Source of the DNA: Qipengyuania sp. SS22
Lineage (GTDB): Bacteria; Pseudomonadota; Alphaproteobacteria; Sphingomonadales; Sphingomonadaceae
Length of the DNA: 64,000 nt
Direction of reading: 5' to 3'
Assembly: GCF_025736935.1 (NCBI RefSeq)
Contig: NZ_CP107048.1
Location: forward strand, 1,488,001-1,552,000
The notes below the pieces were generated by a model, which was not told the DNA's origin, ran no database searches, and worked only from the letters and a program-made list of their open reading frames with translations. Shown here in pieces: positions 62,733-64,000 of the stretch; the stretch's first letter is position 1; each line of letters opens with the position of its first letter. The position numbers were made by a program, and so were the translations under genes.

Positions 62733-63944
62733 CTATCCTTCGGTTAGCGCCGCGAACCCGCTGGCGAGATCGGCGATCAGATCATTCTGGTCTTCCAGCC
62801 CGATCGATAGCCGGATGGCATGGCGATCCTCAACCCCCCATCCCGCTTTGGGCCATGGCATCGTATCGCGAACCGGTTCGACATCGAAGGGCAGCGCGAG
62901 GCTTTCGAACCCGCCCCAGCTATAGCCGATGCCGAACAGCGCAAGCGCATCGACGAGCCGGCAGCGCGCGGCATCGTCCCCGCCCTTGAGCACGAAGCTG
63001 AACAGGCCGCAGCCGCCCGAAAAATCGCGCTGCCACAGTTCGTGGCCGGGTGCGCCGGGGAGCATTGGCGCGAGAACATGCGCGACCTCGTCGCGGCCCG
63101 CGAGCCATTCGGCAACCGCCAGCGCGGTGGCGCTCTGTTTCTCCAGCCGGACGCCCATGGTGCGTAATCCGCGCAGCACGAGCGCGGCATCGTCAGGCGA
63201 AACGACATGGCCGAGCTGCTGCGCGCCCAGCCGCAGGCGGCGGTACCAGCGATCGCCCGCGCTCGCCGAACCCATCATCACATCCGAATGGCCGCCGACA
63301 TGCTTGGTCAGCGCGGTAATCGCGATATCGCAGCCATGCTCGAGCGCAGGGAAGCCAAGCGAGGTCGCCCAGGTGTTGTCGATTAGGCTGACCGCACCCT
63401 TGGCGCGCGCGATCCGGGCGAGCGCGGGAATATCACACACTTCCATCGTCAGGCTGCCCGGCACTTCGAGCATGACCGCACGTGTGCGGTTGCAGAAGGC
63501 GGCCTCATAGGCGTCGAGGTCGAGCGGGTCGAAGAAGCGGTGCTCGATCCCGAACCCCGCGAGCAATCCGGTCGCGGTGTTGCGCGTCGGATCATAGGCA
63601 TTGTCCGCCACCAGCAGCACATCGCCGCTGCGCAGCACGGTCAGCAGCGCTCCGACCAGCGCCGCCAGCCCGCTGGGGTAGAGCACGGTTCCGGCGGCCC
63701 CCGGTTCGAGTGCGGTCAGGGCCTCGGCCAGCGCCCATTGCGTCGGCGCACCGCGGCGTCCGTAGAAGAACTGCCCGTCGCGATTGGCCGCCTTGCGCGA
63801 ACGCAAATCGGCACAATTCTCATAGAGATGCGTACTCGCGCGCCACACCGGCGGATTGACTACGTCGTGCGCGAAATCGCCCGACCGTCCGCCGGTGACC
63901 AGCCGCGTGGCCGGCCGGTATTTGCTGTCGTCGTCTCCAGCCAT
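62733..63944 (-). CDS. metC: Trans-sulfuration PLP enzyme, probably cystathionine beta-lyase
   Basis: 403 residues from ATG 63944. Cys/Met metabolism PLP domain: VNPPVWRASTHLYE, FFYGRRGAPTQWALAEALTALEPGA, the PLP-binding LIDNTWATSLGFPALEHGCDIAITALTKHVGGHSDVMMG (Lys in ALTKH), and GGCGLFSFVL. The FYGRRGAPTQ block is typical of MetC cystathionine beta-lyase, which makes homocysteine from cystathionine. Other family members (metB, metZ) cannot be fully excluded. Its proximity to the sulfur operon fits. Confidence 0.87.
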   Translation of the reverse strand: MAGDDDSKYRPATRLVTGGRSGDFAHDVVNPPVWRASTHLYENCADLRSRKAANRDGQFFYGRRGAPTQWALAEALTALEPGAAGTVLYPSGLAALVGALLTVLRSGDVLLVADNAYDPTRNTATGLLAGFGIEHRFFDPLDLDAYEAAFCNRTRAVMLEVPGSLTMEVCDIPALARIARAKGAVSLIDNTWATSLGFPALEHGCDIAITALTKHVGGHSDVMMGSASAGDRWYRRLRLGAQQLGHVVSPDDAALVLRGLRTMGVRLEKQSATALAVAEWLAGRDEVAHVLAPMLPGAPGHELWQRDFSGGCGLFSFVLKGGDDAARCRLVDALALFGIGYSWGGFESLALPFDVEPVRDTMPWPKAGWGVEDRHAIRLSIGLEDQNDLIADLASGFAALTEG

Positions 63945-63946
63945 CG

Positions 63947-64000
63947 CTAGCGTGCCGCTCCCTGTTCTTTTGGCGTTTCCGGATCGCTGCCCCATTCGAG
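63947..64000 (-). CDS. C-terminal end of an unidentified upstream gene (partial)
   Basis: The reverse strand entering from the right edge reads LEWGSDPETPKEQGAAR and stops at TAG (63947-63949), two bases before the metC-type ATG. The codon composition and tight spacing suggest a real gene end, cotranscribed with metC. Seventeen residues give no family. Confidence 0.45.
   Translation of the reverse strand, partial: LEWGSDPETPKEQGAAR

Overview
The window is a gene-dense, GC-rich bacterial chromosome segment. It fits an alphaproteobacterium of the order Sphingomonadales, most likely Erythrobacteraceae (Erythrobacter, Qipengyuania or Altererythrobacter type). This is inferred from several things. 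hemC-hemD lies divergent to tsaD-gpsA. The sulfur operon runs cobA, DUF2849, sulfite reductase, DUF934, cysH. A large TonB-dependent receptor is present. A short CTTCGACAGGCTCAGG-type repeat, which I recall as common in sphingomonads, lies at the start of gpsA. There is no rRNA, CRISPR array, transposase or prophage block. Almost all of it looks like core or long-resident chromosome, and no gene-free stretch exceeds 300 bases.

Layout. 1-3 kb: LemA-like tail, two TPM-domain proteins, a Nudix hydrolase and a short-chain dehydrogenase. 3.0-3.7 kb: a reverse-strand operon of two paralogous 38-39 residue membrane microproteins and a PspC-domain protein, behind an excellent sigma-54 promoter. 3.8-8.8 kb: recF, then a TesA-like lipoprotein esterase divergent from a YbbA/YbbP-like ABC exporter. 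9-13.8 kb: TonB receptor and typA. 14.1-16.8 kb: an unknown membrane protein translationally coupled to a three-domain amidase/GH19 muramidase. 16.9-22.4 kb: outer-membrane barrel, putP, gamma-glutamyltransferase, VOC protein and extensin-like lipoprotein. 22.4-28.6 kb: a LuxR regulator with a dead receiver domain, followed on the same strand by the Anbu proteasome-like protease with transglutaminase, alpha-E and ATP-grasp partners, an alpha/beta hydrolase and a DUF3617 lipoprotein. 28.7-36.4 kb: uvrB, an S10 carboxypeptidase, a lipoprotein, a DsbD/ScsB-like protein and a UbiH-family hydroxylase. 36.4-42.5 kb: a Mic60-like protein, hemD and hemC, against tsaD, gpsA and a polysaccharide flippase. 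42.6-46.5 kb: a von Willebrand A lipoprotein, an OmpA-family protein, a 34-residue membrane protein, a helix-hairpin-helix protein, a single-domain response regulator and a cytosolic copper-storage-like protein. 46.6-54.3 kb: acyl-CoA and aromatic amino acid breakdown (glutaryl-CoA dehydrogenase, maleylacetoacetate isomerase, fumarylacetoacetase, acyl-CoA dehydrogenase, crotonase, thiolase). 54.4-57.7 kb: obgE, proB, an epimerase and tRNA-Thr. 57.7-64 kb: assimilatory sulfur operon, MscS channel and a cystathionine beta-lyase-type enzyme.

Many neighbours overlap by exactly four bases (ATGA or GTGA), implying translational coupling: the microprotein-pspC pair, ybbA-ybbP, the mureinase pair, the Anbu set, tsaD-gpsA-flippase, hemC-hemD, proB-epimerase and the sulfur genes.

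The least explained units, and the best candidates for undescribed biology, are the sigma-54 microprotein/PspC operon, the membrane protein plus dual mureinase pair, the Anbu cluster beside a phosphorylation-independent LuxR regulator, and a strong hairpin over the obgE start codon. All calls come from reading the sequence and remembered family features; no database search was run.
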